Part shown: positions 25,069-33,002 of the stretch, piece after piece
How the letters are laid out: each line of letters begins with the position of its first letter
How positions within the stretch are numbered: position 1 is the first letter of the stretch
NCBI GenBank assembly: GCA_964638635.1
Contig: CAZXAQ010000040.1
Location: 1-34,797, forward strand
Length of the DNA: 34,797 nt
Direction: 5' to 3'
Origin: SZUA-430 sp964638635
GTDB taxonomy: Bacteria; Pseudomonadota; Alphaproteobacteria; Micropepsales; Micropepsaceae
Program-made: the position numbers and the translations under genes
The notes under the pieces: model-generated
Databases searched by the model: none
What the model was told of the DNA's origin: nothing
The model's input: the letters and a program-made list of their open reading frames with translations, nothing else

Positions 25069-26330
25069 TTCCGCCGCGGGATCACCACCGGCAGCGTCTC
25101 GTAGCCTTTCACGAACGTCGAGTACGTGCGCTTCGGTTCGGCGGTGACCACGATTTCGGGGAAGCGTTTGAGGATCTCTTCCCAGATGATCGTCAGCTGC
25201 AGTTCGGCCACGCGGTTGCCGACGCAGCGGTGGATGCCGAAACCGAACGAGACGTGGTGACGGGCGCGCTCGCGGTCGATGATGTAGTCGTTGGGCTTAT
25301 CGATCACTTCGTCGTCGCGGTTGCCGGAGACGTACCACATGACGACCTTGTCGCCTTCGCGGATCTTCTTGCCCTCGAACTCGTAGTCCTTGACCGCGGT
25401 GCGGCGCATGTGGGCGAGCGGGGTTTGCCAGCGGATCGTTTCCGACACCATGTTCGGGATCAGGCCCGGGTTTGCGCGCAGCTTCGCGTATTGGTCGGGG
25501 TTGCGGTTGAGCGCGAGGACGGAGCCCGAGATCGTGTTGCGCGTCGTGTCGTTGCCGCCGACGGTCAAGAGCACCACGTTGCCGAAATATTCGCGCGGGG
25601 CCATGTCGCGCGTGTCCGGGTGGTGGGCGAGCATCGAGATCATGTCGGCTTGCGGCGGGGCGTTCACCTTCTCGTTCCACAAGCCGACGAAGTAGGCGTT
25701 GTACTCGTCGAAAATCTTCAGCTTCTCTTCGAACGATTCGACGAGGCCGCCCTTTTGCGGGATCGCGGTCACGACGTCGGACCAGTGCGTGATCTGGCGG
25801 CGGTCCTTCTGCGGCGCGCCGAACAGCGTCGCCAGCGTCATCGCGGTCAGTTCCTTCGAGACGAGGTCGACCCAGTCGAACTCCTTGCCGATGGGCAGCG
25901 CGTCCAAGATGCCGGCGGCGCGTTCGCGGATTTGCGGCGCCATCGCGGCGAGCTGCGCCGGCGCGACCGCGGGCGTCACCGCCTTGCGCTGCACGTCGTG
26001 GCGCGGCGGGTCCATGGCGATGAACATCGGCAGCGGTTCGAACGTCGTCGTGCCGCCCGCGATGGTGATGCCGCCGCGGGTGTAGTCGGAGGAGAACGTT
26101 TGATGGTTCGTGTCGATGGCCACGATGTCGTTGAACTTCGTGATCGACCAATAGGAGCCGAATTCGCTTTCGGGCGTGAAGTGGACGGGATCTTCTTTGC
26201 GCAGGCGCTCGAAGTAGGGCCACATTGCGTCGGCCTGGAACAACGCCGGCTGCGCGGGGTGCAGCGTTTCGAGCGGTTCGGCGTAGGCGGCTTCGCGCGC
26301 GGCGCGGATGTCGATGGTGTGGGCGTTCAT
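25065..26330 (-). CDS. Cytochrome P450, CYP153 family (terminal alkane/fatty-acid hydroxylase)
   Basis: A 421-aa soluble P450 from the ATG at 26330, with GGAGAT upstream. Class motifs are complete: I-helix GGNDTT (258-263), ExxR E297-R300, and the heme loop FGFGIHRCVG with Cys369 as iron ligand. The block SETIRWQTPLAHMRRTA, the long HPDTRDM segment and KVVMWYVSGNRD are characteristic of CYP153, which hydroxylates the terminal carbon of medium-chain alkanes or fatty acids. No ferredoxin or ferredoxin reductase gene lies beside it, so electrons must come from elsewhere. Exact substrate cannot be read from the sequence. Confidence 0.93.
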   Translation of the reverse strand: MNAHTIDIRAAREAAYAEPLETLHPAQPALFQADAMWPYFERLRKEDPVHFTPESEFGSYWSITKFNDIVAIDTNHQTFSSDYTRGGITIAGGTTTFEPLPMFIAMDPPRHDVQRKAVTPAVAPAQLAAMAPQIRERAAGILDALPIGKEFDWVDLVSKELTAMTLATLFGAPQKDRRQITHWSDVVTAIPQKGGLVESFEEKLKIFDEYNAYFVGLWNEKVNAPPQADMISMLAHHPDTRDMAPREYFGNVVLLTVGGNDTTRNTISGSVLALNRNPDQYAKLRANPGLIPNMVSETIRWQTPLAHMRRTAVKDYEFEGKKIREGDKVVMWYVSGNRDDEVIDKPNDYIIDRERARHHVSFGFGIHRCVGNRVAELQLTIIWEEILKRFPEIVVTAEPKRTYSTFVKGYETLPVVIPRRN

Positions 26331-26486
26331 GGGGCGGGATCTCCGATGCAATAGCGGTTCGCGCGAGTGGACACCCGATTGCGCCGTTGGGCAATGGGTT
26401 TGGGGGCGGTCGCGCCGGGTGGCGTTCATGCGGCGGGGTGTGCAACAGTTGGGTTTCCGTCGCGTTTTCTGGGAGGTTTTACGGTG

Positions 26487-26954
26487 ATGGTGCGGGTTTG
26501 GCTGACGGTCTTGGTGGCAGCCGCATTGGTTGCGGGCGGCGCGCAGGGCCGCGCCGAAGGCGTCGACGCCTGGGCCGCGACGTCCATGCTCGAAGGGCAG
26601 TGGCGCGAGACGAAGGGGACCGCCGTCGTCGACGAAGTGTGGACGAACAACAACGGGAACGTGATCGTGGGTGTGAGCCGTACGGTCGACGGTCTGTCGA
26701 ACGCGTTCGAGTTCATGCGGATCGAGAACCGGAAAGAAGGCGTCATCTTCATCGCGCAGCCCGGCGGGGAGGAGGCGACGCCGTTCCTGCTTCTCTCGCA
26801 CGATGCGAACAAGCTGGTGTTCTCCAATCCCGCGAACGACTGGCCGCAGCGGATCGAGTACCGGCGCACGGGTCAAGACACGCTCGAGGCGACGGTGGGG
26901 TCGTTCGACGGCAAAGGGAAGAAGCTCGTGTTCAAGTACACGCGCGTGCGGTAG
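26487..26954 (+). CDS. Exported DUF6265-like protein
   Basis: A 155-aa protein. The ATG at 26487 has GGGAGG 10 bases upstream and gives a Sec signal (about residues 1-23). The mature part starts with MLEGQWRE, followed by DEVWTNNNG, GVSRTVDG, FEFMRIE, FIAQPGG, FSNPANDWPQRIEYRR, the order seen in the DUF6265 beta-sandwich/lipocalin-like family. Function of that family is unknown; a ligand-binding periplasmic role is a guess. Divergent from the P450 gene across a 156-base gap. Confidence 0.8.
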   Translation: MVRVWLTVLVAAALVAGGAQGRAEGVDAWAATSMLEGQWRETKGTAVVDEVWTNNNGNVIVGVSRTVDGLSNAFEFMRIENRKEGVIFIAQPGGEEATPFLLLSHDANKLVFSNPANDWPQRIEYRRTGQDTLEATVGSFDGKGKKLVFKYTRVR

Positions 26955-27132
26955 GGGACGCACCGCGTCGGCAAGCTGGCGGACGGGTCGCACAAATCCC
27001 AAGCGCGGGTGTCGTTTCCGATCGCGGTTTATGTGTGGGAGGGGTGCGCCGCGCTATGAGCCGATCAAGGCGACGTTCCACACGCGCTCGACGAGCAAAT
27101 TCTACCGCGACGGCTACGCGGTGGAAGGCTGA
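26955..27132 (+). pseudogene. Possible 3' remnant of a frameshifted gene
   Basis: Translating from about 26962 gives HRVGKLADGSHKSQARVSFP and then AVYVWEG. After a frame change near 27043 the sequence continues YEPIKATFHTRSTSKFYRDG and ends in a stop at 27132. Both pieces look protein-like and codon use fits the neighbours, as if the C-terminal end of a gene survived with one indel. No start codon or family could be recognised. Confidence 0.35.
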
Positions 27133-27169
27133 TTGCTCTCGTGCCAAGACGCGAAGAAAGACCTTCTCA

Positions 27170-27279
27170 CACGATGACACGATGAAACGATGTTCCGGAT
27201 AACCTTCGCGCCGCAGGCGCATTAAGATGGTCCAATGGCGCGCTGGGCGCGAACTTCATCGTCCCATCGTGTCATCGTG
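27170..27279. repeat. Inverted repeat of ACGATG units between two genes
   Basis: CACGATGACACGATG at 27170-27184 is mirrored exactly at 27265-27279. The arms continue inward to ACGATG (27187-27192) against CATCGT (27257-27262), with two mismatched bases between, giving 23-bp arms. Each arm contains three ACGATG units. A smaller GC-rich hairpin (GCGCC-GCA-GGCGC) sits inside. It lies just downstream of the PLD-like gene's stop (convergent side) and may act as a bidirectional terminator or be a dispersed palindrome. Confidence 0.75.
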
Positions 27280-27322
27280 CGAGACAATCTTCCTTTCGCC
27301 GTTGGCTCAAACCGGCGCCGGG

Positions 27323-28138
27323 TTAGAGGACCGGCGCCATGGTTCCGTAGTAGGGGCGGGAGGCGGCGAGGCGCTGTTCCCAGTTCTTGGCGTAGGCGGC
27401 GGCCACATCGGGGTGGCCTTTGATCAGCAGCACGTTCTCGGCGTTTTTCTTTTGCGCCGCGTCGGTGAAGTTGAACGAGCCCGTGATCACGGCGTCGCGG
27501 TCGATGATCATGACCTTGTTGTGCGCGGAGGCGACGCCGGTGTCGACTTGCGGCAAGATGCGCTCGGCGATCAGGCGCGAGCCGGCGCGGTCGCTCGCAC
27601 GCTCGTCGCCTCGGTCGAGGATCACGCGCACTTTCACGCCGCGTTTGTGTGCGCGGCCTAACGCTTTGACGAGCGGGCGTGCTTGGAAGCTGTACGCCTG
27701 GACCAGGATCTCCGACCTCGCGCCGTCGATCTCCGCCACGATCAAGTCCATGCAGTTTTGGCCCGGCGTGAAGCAGGTTTTGAGTTCCGGCTTCGAGGCG
27801 GCTCTCATGACGGGCGCGGCCGCATCTTGCATTGCAAGTTCGGCAGGGGACTCGCTTGCCGGGGTCTCGGTCGCTGTGGCTTGCGTCGCCGCAGTCCGGT
27901 CCGGTGCGAATTGCGCAGTCCACGACGTGAGCTTGCCGAAATCGACGAGGCCGGTGCCGACCGCGAGGCCGAGCATGCCGATGCCCGCCACGGCCGTCGC
28001 CTTCCAGCGATGCGCGGCGATCAGCGCGAGCGGCGCGCGCGCTTTCGACAGAACGTTTGAAATCGCGGTGGAAAGACCGGATTCCGTTTCTTCCGGCAGT
28101 TCCTCCGGCTGATTGCGCTTTTGCGACTTGCTCATCAT
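27323..28138 (-). CDS. Membrane-anchored PLD-like (single HKD) nuclease/phosphodiesterase
   Basis: A 271-aa protein with a charged N-terminus, one membrane helix (about 47-65), a Thr/Ala/Glu-rich linker (80-115) and a phospholipase-D-like domain. One HKD motif is seen, His206-Lys208-Asp213 (HNKVMIIDRD) followed by GSFNFT. Single-HKD proteins act as dimers; the closest class is the Nuc-type endonuclease, cutting DNA or phosphodiesters, here outside the cytoplasm. The first ATG is only 2 bases from GGAGGGG; the second (28135) has better spacing. The Cys pair (122 and 129) could be a disulphide. Confidence 0.85.
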   Translation of the reverse strand: MMSKSQKRNQPEELPEETESGLSTAISNVLSKARAPLALIAAHRWKATAVAGIGMLGLAVGTGLVDFGKLTSWTAQFAPDRTAATQATATETPASESPAELAMQDAAAPVMRAASKPELKTCFTPGQNCMDLIVAEIDGARSEILVQAYSFQARPLVKALGRAHKRGVKVRVILDRGDERASDRAGSRLIAERILPQVDTGVASAHNKVMIIDRDAVITGSFNFTDAAQKKNAENVLLIKGHPDVAAAYAKNWEQRLAASRPYYGTMAPVL

Positions 28139-28247
28139 GCCCCTCCGAACGAATCAATCGCGAGCGAGAAGGATGCGCTCGTCGCGCGCGGAAGTCGTTA
28201 CCGAGCGCCACGTGCGTGTATTCGCAGCCGCAACGCGCGGCCCGATC

Positions 28248-29033
28248 TCAAACGAAATACTGCCGTGCCGTATCGTTCTGCGGCACCGCTTCGCCACTGC
28301 CACCCGGATATGCGCGCGCGCCGTCGGGGGCGTATTGGAGGATGTAGGCTTTGCGTGTCGCGGTGGTGAGGTTCGGGCCGGTGCGGTGGGGCGTGAGCGA
28401 CGAGAAGACGACGATGTCGCCGGCTTTGGCTTCGACGGGGATGGCGTCTTTGGGTTCGCGCAAGCACTGCCAGCCGAGCGGGGTTGCTTCGTGGGCGAGC
28501 GTGCCTTCGCGGTGCAGGCCGGGGACGACCCAGGGGCAGCCGTTCTCGACCGTCGCGTCAGTGAGTGCGATCCAGCAGGTGAGATATTGCTGCGGCTCGA
28601 TGTAGGTGTAGCCGTTGTCCTGGTGCCAGGGGAATTCTTCAGGGTTGCCGGGCTTCTTGTAGACCGCTTGATCCCAATAGAGGCGGGGCTTTGGGCCCAG
28701 CGTGTCGCGCGCGATTTGGCTGAGCACGGAATGGCGGCTGAAGCGGTTCAGCGCCGGCGACTTTGCGACCAGGTGAATCGTGAACGTGATCGCGTCGGCC
28801 TTGGCGATCAGGAACTTGCCGTCGGGTTGCTGTTTGAGCCAGCGTTCGCCTTCGGCTTCGAACGGGTCGATTGCGGCGGTGACAGCCGCGACCTCGTCCG
28901 GCGCGAATGCGCGCTCGAAGAGGAAGAAGCCGTCGCGGTCGTACTGCACGGCTTGGGCGGGGGTTAGGAGCGCGTAAGGCGCGGCGGTCGGGCGCCAGGC
29001 GAAGTCGCGGTTCAGCGGGTGGAGCTTGGGCAT
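28248..29033 (-). CDS. PhyH-type Fe(II)/2-oxoglutarate dioxygenase
   Basis: A 261-aa cytoplasmic enzyme of the phytanoyl-CoA dioxygenase family. The iron triad is visible: His137 and Asp139 (WHQDNGY) and His216 (LTPHRTGPN), with Arg227 placed to bind 2-oxoglutarate. Such enzymes hydroxylate an acyl-CoA, amino acid or small natural product using O2; the substrate cannot be read here. The 109 bases to the PLD-like gene on the same strand show no terminator, so co-transcription is possible. Confidence 0.88.
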   Translation of the reverse strand: MPKLHPLNRDFAWRPTAAPYALLTPAQAVQYDRDGFFLFERAFAPDEVAAVTAAIDPFEAEGERWLKQQPDGKFLIAKADAITFTIHLVAKSPALNRFSRHSVLSQIARDTLGPKPRLYWDQAVYKKPGNPEEFPWHQDNGYTYIEPQQYLTCWIALTDATVENGCPWVVPGLHREGTLAHEATPLGWQCLREPKDAIPVEAKAGDIVVFSSLTPHRTGPNLTTATRKAYILQYAPDGARAYPGGSGEAVPQNDTARQYFV

Positions 29034-29075
29034 GGCGTGGAGGTTACAACATTTGCGTACGGGTTTGCAGCTAGA

Positions 29076-29239
29076 CCCGCCTCCCCCTTGCGGGGAGGCC
29101 AGCGAGGCGAGCGTAGCGATGCCGAGTGGGCGGGGGTGTCAGCGCATGAGGTGTGCTCAGCGCAGACGCGGCTACCCCCACCCACTCAGTCGCGCCTGCG
29201 GCGCTCCTGTCGCTGGCCTCCCCGCAAGGGGGAGGCGGG
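29076..29239. repeat. Long intergenic palindrome with 30-bp perfect arms
   Basis: Bases 29076-29105 and 29210-29239 are perfect inverted copies. A second inner pair of arms (29124-29137 with 29174-29187) matches with one difference. Each outer arm itself holds a CCTCCCC/GGGGAGG hairpin. This is the form of a dispersed alphaproteobacterial intergenic palindrome or miniature element. It lies upstream of the divergent PhyH and TerB-like genes. No coding sense is seen from 29034 to 29428. Confidence 0.85.
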
Positions 29240-29428
29240 AGGACTTGATTGGCCTTGCGACAATTTCAATCTTTTGGTAATATAAGTTTTGATTTTCTAA
29301 CCGACTCTAGCTTCCCATGCGTGTTTACGCCTTCGAAATTCCTTCCGGCCCGATGGCCGCTCGCGCGGCGGTTGTGGGGATCATTCGGGCTGATGGCTGG
29401 ATTTCCGCGGCTTTGACGGGTTGTCACA

Positions 29429-29544
29429 GACGGATACCTAACGCTTGTCTAACGGATTCCAAACGGATGAATGCGCGGAAAACCGCCGCGCAAACGGATC
29501 TAACGGATTCGATTTTGCATCCGGCGGGCGCAACTTCGCGTTGC
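29429..29544. repeat. 11-bp-period heptamer array plus hairpin, copy 3
   Basis: Heptamers start at 29429 (GACGGAT), 29440 (AACGCTT), 29451 and 29462 (AACGGAT), each 11 bp apart; then 29493 (31 bp on) and 29502 (9 bp on). The hairpin GCAAC-TTCGC-GTTGC is at 29530-29544, again 28 bp after the last heptamer start. The geometry equals copy 1 although the sequence between units differs. It ends 78 bases before the TerB-like gene and is not next to any rhs piece. It is followed by CTGTCCCC and a short AAAGCC/GGCTTT hairpin. Confidence 0.85.
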
Positions 29545-29622
29545 GGTGGTTTGCGTGTCCTTAACGGGGCTCTGGCACACTGTCCCCAAAAGCCGCCAAC
29601 AGGGCTTTCAGGGAGACGCAAA

Positions 29623-30648
29623 ATGACGCAACCGCTCAGGATCGACGAGCTCGACCAAAATCTGCGCGCGAAGGGGGCCATCGAGGCCGAACACGCGTTT
29701 CAGCTTCGCCGTATGATCTACTCCAAGGGTTCGGTGACGCAGCATGACGCCGAGGTTCTGTTCAAGCTGGATCGCGCGTGCTCGAAGAAGCATCCGGCGT
29801 TTGCGGCGCTCTATGTGGAGGCGCTGACCGACTATTTTGTGTGGCAGACGGACCCTAAGGGTTATGTCACGGGGCCCCAAGCGAAGGTCTTGATCGACAA
29901 CGTCGCCGGCGACGGGCATGTCTCGGCGAAGACGGAGCTTGAGCTGGTGCTCAACGTCGTGCACTGGGCGCGCCAGGTGCCCGGCGATCTCATCGCGCTC
30001 GTGCTCGACGCGGTGCGTCAGAGCGTGATGCTGTCGCGCGAGACGGCGGTGGGTGCGAACCGGCCGCAGGCCGCGATCGGCGCGGGCGATGTCGCCATTC
30101 TCTCCAAGGCGCTGCATGCGCCGGCCGGCGACGGCAGCCTCTTGATTACGCGGCGCGAGGCGGAGATGCTGTTTACGCTGAACGACGAAACGAAGGCGGG
30201 GCACAACGATCCGGCGTGGACGGACTTTTTCGTGCGTGCGATCGCGAACCATCTGCTCAATCCGATGAACCCGCCGGTGGTGCCTTCGCGTGACGAAGCG
30301 GTGGCGCGGGAGAAGTGGCTGGATCAGCGCGGTTCGGTGGGTCAGTTGCTCGGCGGCGTTGCGACGGCTTTGGCGCGCGGCAACGTGCCGTTCGCGCAGG
30401 TGTGGGAAGAGGTCGATCCGTTCGGCGCCGCAGCGGCGAAGAAAGAAGCTGCGGCCGAGACGAAGGCGGCGGCTGAGCGGTTGGCGCGCGAACAGGTCGA
30501 TGCGGATGAGGCCAAGTGGGTCGCTTCGCGCATTCTGGCCGACGGTGCGGTGGACGAGAACGAGATGGCGCTGCTGACGTTCTTGAAGACGCACGCGCAG
30601 GCGATCGATCCGGCGCTTGAGACGGTGATGAAGCGCGCGGGGCTCTAA
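29623..30648 (+). CDS. Four-unit helical protein, TerB-like
   Basis: A 341-aa cytoplasmic protein from the ATG at 29623, with GGGAGA upstream. Four related helical units can be aligned by eye: about 28-75, 88-131, 160-213 and 299-340. Each has a small Gly-containing turn, an acidic E/D-x-E-LL segment and a helix ending in a hydrophobic pair. This resembles the TerB/DjlA N-terminal fold, whose role in stress response is poorly known. An Ala/Lys/Glu-rich helix (about 268-297) separates units three and four. The upstream frame from 29317 runs through the repeat array and is not coding. Confidence 0.72.
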   Translation: MTQPLRIDELDQNLRAKGAIEAEHAFQLRRMIYSKGSVTQHDAEVLFKLDRACSKKHPAFAALYVEALTDYFVWQTDPKGYVTGPQAKVLIDNVAGDGHVSAKTELELVLNVVHWARQVPGDLIALVLDAVRQSVMLSRETAVGANRPQAAIGAGDVAILSKALHAPAGDGSLLITRREAEMLFTLNDETKAGHNDPAWTDFFVRAIANHLLNPMNPPVVPSRDEAVAREKWLDQRGSVGQLLGGVATALARGNVPFAQVWEEVDPFGAAAAKKEAAAETKAAAERLAREQVDADEAKWVASRILADGAVDENEMALLTFLKTHAQAIDPALETVMKRAGL

Positions 30649-30719
30649 AGCTCCGCAGTGTCTCTCGCCGCAGGCGCGTGCTAGAAGCCGGGAAACCGGC
30701 TTTCGCAAGGCGATGAGAC

Positions 30720-32078
30720 ATGGCGAACTACGACTACGACTTGGTGACGATCGGCGCGGGCTCCGGCGGGGTCCGCGCGACGCGTATGGCGGCGCAGTAC
30801 GGCGCGCGCGCGGCGGTCGTCGAGGAGTACCGCGTCGGCGGCACCTGCGTCATCCGCGGCTGCGTGCCGAAGAAGCTGATGGTCTATGCGAGCCGGTTCT
30901 CGGAAGACTTCGCCGACTCCGCGGGGTTCGGCTGGCACGTGCCGCACGCGACGTTCGATTGGGCGACCTTGATCGCGAACAAGGATCGCGAGATCGCGCG
31001 GCTTGAAGGGCTTTACAAGAAGAACCTCGCGGGGGCCGGGGCGACGCTTTTCGAGGACCGCGCGGTGATGCGCGATCCGCATACGGTGCATCTCTTGAAG
31101 GCCGACAAGACGATCACGGCGAAGCATGTGCTGATCGCGACGGGCGGGCGGGCTTGGGTGCCGGAGGACGTTGAGGGTAACGATCTCGCGATCACGTCGA
31201 ATGAGGCGTTTCACCTGAAGGCGTTGCCGAAGTGCGTAATGGTGGTCGGCGGCGGGTACATTGCGGTCGAGTTTGCCGGCATCTTCAAAGGGCTGGGGTC
31301 GCGCACGATCTTGGTGCATCACGGCGACGAGATCTTGCGCGGGTTCGATCATGAGATCCGCGAGCGTATGCGGCACGAGTTGCAGAAGCGCGGGATCGAC
31401 GTGCATCTGAAGTCGGTTGTGGTGTCGATTAAGGCTGAGGCCGGACGTAAGAAGGTGCGGCTCAAGGACGGCACGGAGCACGTCGTCGACGAGGTGATGT
31501 TCGCGGTCGGGCGGCGCGCGAATACGGGGGCGCTCGGGCTCGAACATTGCGGCGTGGAATTGACGGATAAACGGGCGGTGAAAGTGGACGCCTATTCGCG
31601 CTCGTCGCAGCCGCATATCTACGCGGTCGGCGACGTCACGAACCGCGTGAACTTGACGCCGGTTGCGATCCGCGAAGGCGCGGCGTTTGCCGACACGGTT
31701 TTCGCCGACCGGCCGACGGCGGTCGATCACGCGGATATCGCGACGGCGGTGTTCGGAACGCCGGAGATTGGGACCGTGGGGCTGACCGAGGAGCAGGCGC
31801 GGGCGGCTCATGCGAAGGTCGATATCTACAAGACGGCGTTCCGGCCGATGCGCGCGACGATGTCGGGACGCGATACGCTGATCTTCATGAAGCTGGTCGT
31901 GGACGCGGCGAGCGACCGGGTGCTCGGCTGTCACGTCATGGGTGAGGCTGCTGCCGAGATGATCCAGTGCGTCGCGATCGCGGTGAAGATGAAGGCGACG
32001 AAGCGCGATTTCGACGCGACGGTGGCGCTGCATCCCTCCGCCGCGGAAGAGCTGGTGCTTTTGAAGACGAAGTCGTGA
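30720..32078 (+). CDS. gor: Glutathione-disulfide reductase
   Basis: A 452-aa flavoprotein. It has the FAD motif IGAGSGGVRATR (11-22), the redox-active pair Cys43 and Cys48 (GGTCVIRGCVPKK), the NADPH motif VGGGYIAVEFAG, a second FAD segment IYAVGDVT, and the C-terminal His438-Glu443 dyad (HPSAAEE), which completes the active site across the dimer. It reduces glutathione disulfide with NADPH in the cytoplasm. The RGCVPKK form and length separate it from lipoamide and mercuric reductases. The ATG at 30720 follows a weak AAGG. Confidence 0.93.
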   Translation: MANYDYDLVTIGAGSGGVRATRMAAQYGARAAVVEEYRVGGTCVIRGCVPKKLMVYASRFSEDFADSAGFGWHVPHATFDWATLIANKDREIARLEGLYKKNLAGAGATLFEDRAVMRDPHTVHLLKADKTITAKHVLIATGGRAWVPEDVEGNDLAITSNEAFHLKALPKCVMVVGGGYIAVEFAGIFKGLGSRTILVHHGDEILRGFDHEIRERMRHELQKRGIDVHLKSVVVSIKAEAGRKKVRLKDGTEHVVDEVMFAVGRRANTGALGLEHCGVELTDKRAVKVDAYSRSSQPHIYAVGDVTNRVNLTPVAIREGAAFADTVFADRPTAVDHADIATAVFGTPEIGTVGLTEEQARAAHAKVDIYKTAFRPMRATMSGRDTLIFMKLVVDAASDRVLGCHVMGEAAAEMIQCVAIAVKMKATKRDFDATVALHPSAAEELVLLKTKS

Positions 32079-32079
32079 G

Positions 32080-32451
32080 CTACGCGGCGGCGCGCCAGCC
32101 CATGATGGCGAGCGCGTTGCCGTCGGGATCCTTGAAGAAGCGGAGCGCGTGTTCTTTGCCCTCCGCGCGCTGCACGACTTCGGCGTCGCGTTCGAACTTG
32201 AGGCCGCGGCTGATGAGGGTGGCCTCGGTCGCTTGCCAGTCGCCGGCGTCGAAGTAGATGTAGGTGTTGTTCTGCAGCGGGCCCGTGAACTGGGCGGCGC
32301 CGATCATCAGGCGGGTGCCGCCGGCGTCGAAGAAGGCCATGCCCGAAACCTCGAACATCAGTTTGAGGCCGAGCACGTCGCGGTAGAAGGCGACAGCCTT
32401 GGGCAAGTCGCGGGTGGAGAGGGCGATTTGAGCGATTTTGCCGAGCGACAT
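32080..32451 (-). CDS. VOC-superfamily (glyoxalase/dioxygenase-like) protein
   Basis: A 123-aa single-domain protein from the ATG at 32451, with GGAGGATC upstream. It shows paired beta-alpha-beta-beta-beta modules: IAQIALSTRDLPKAVAFYRDVLGL and, at the end, FKDPDGNALAIMG. This is the vicinal-oxygen-chelate fold, used by glyoxalase I, resistance proteins and ring-cleaving enzymes; the reaction here is unknown. Its stop is one base from the gor stop (convergent). It is divergent from the MarR gene, so it is probably that regulator's target. Confidence 0.87.
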   Translation of the reverse strand: MSLGKIAQIALSTRDLPKAVAFYRDVLGLKLMFEVSGMAFFDAGGTRLMIGAAQFTGPLQNNTYIYFDAGDWQATEATLISRGLKFERDAEVVQRAEGKEHALRFFKDPDGNALAIMGWRAAA

Positions 32452-32477
32452 CTTGATCCTCCGTTCGATTTCGGTAA

Positions 32478-32496
32478 TAGTTAGCATTGCTAACTA
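32478..32496. promoter_or_regulatory. Palindromic operator between VOC and marR genes
   Basis: TAGTTAGCATTGCTAACTA is a perfect palindrome with 8-bp arms around ATT, in the centre of the 64-base divergent gap. This size, AT-rich character and position suit a MarR dimer. Binding would cover both divergent promoters, giving autoregulation and control of the VOC gene. Confidence 0.75.
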
Positions 32497-32515
32497 AATA
32501 TGTAAAGAGGCGGCG

Positions 32516-32953
32516 TTGAAAAAAAGTACGGGCGAGGCGCACGCAATTGCCGAGCGGGTGCACAGCGTGGCGCTCCGGTTGCTCCGGCGGTTGCGCAAGA
32601 GCGACCTCGCGATGGGGCTATCGCCGGCGAAGTCGTCGGCGCTCTCCGTGCTCGTGTTCGGCGGGGCGCAGACGCTGAAGGATCTCGCCGCGGCCGAACA
32701 AGTCAAGGCACCGACGATGTCGCGACTGGTTGCGGAATTGGAAGCGGATGGGTTGGCCACGAAGACGATGGACGCGGGCGACCGGCGCGCGCTCAAGATT
32801 GCCGCGACGGCGAAAGGCAAAGCGCTGCTTGAGGCGGGCCGCGAACGGCGGCTGGCGGTGCTGGCAAAGCAAGTCGCGGGGCTCAGCGCGGCGGATCAGG
32901 AGTTGCTGAAACGCTCTGCGGCGTTGCTCGGGCGGCTGAACGAGGAGGGCTGA
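32516..32953 (+). CDS. MarR-family transcriptional regulator
   Basis: A 145-aa regulator from the TTG at 32516, with AGAGG 5 bases upstream. A winged-helix domain lies at about residues 35-100: LSPAKSSALSVLVFGG, then the HTH LKDLAAAEQVKAPTMSRLVAELEADGL, and the wing ATKTMDAGDRRALKIAAT with the conserved D-x-R-R. N- and C-terminal helices form the dimer. It most likely represses itself and the divergent VOC gene through the palindrome at 32478-32496; the inducer is unknown. Confidence 0.92.
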   Translation: MKKSTGEAHAIAERVHSVALRLLRRLRKSDLAMGLSPAKSSALSVLVFGGAQTLKDLAAAEQVKAPTMSRLVAELEADGLATKTMDAGDRRALKIAATAKGKALLEAGRERRLAVLAKQVAGLSAADQELLKRSAALLGRLNEEG

Positions 32954-32961
32954 AACGCAAA

Positions 32962-32985
32962 CGGCCCGCCGGTTCGGGCGGGCCG
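32962..32985. terminator. Terminator-like hairpin between convergent genes
   Basis: CGGCCCGCC (32962-32970) pairs perfectly with GGCGGGCCG (32977-32985) around a six-base loop, 8 bases after the marR stop and 17 bases before the SPFH gene's stop on the other strand. No T-run follows on either side, so it may work with Rho or simply block read-through in both directions. Confidence 0.6.
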
Positions 32986-33002
32986 CTCGAAAGCGATGGA
33001 TC

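Noticed and set aside
25297..26445. Second minus-strand frame of 382 codons in the P450 gene
   Set aside because: It is a shifted frame of the P450 gene, Arg/Pro/His-rich, without a recognisable domain; the P450 has all its motifs in the other frame.
29019..29285. Plus-strand frames in the gap after the PhyH gene
   Set aside because: They translate the long palindrome and show no protein-like composition.
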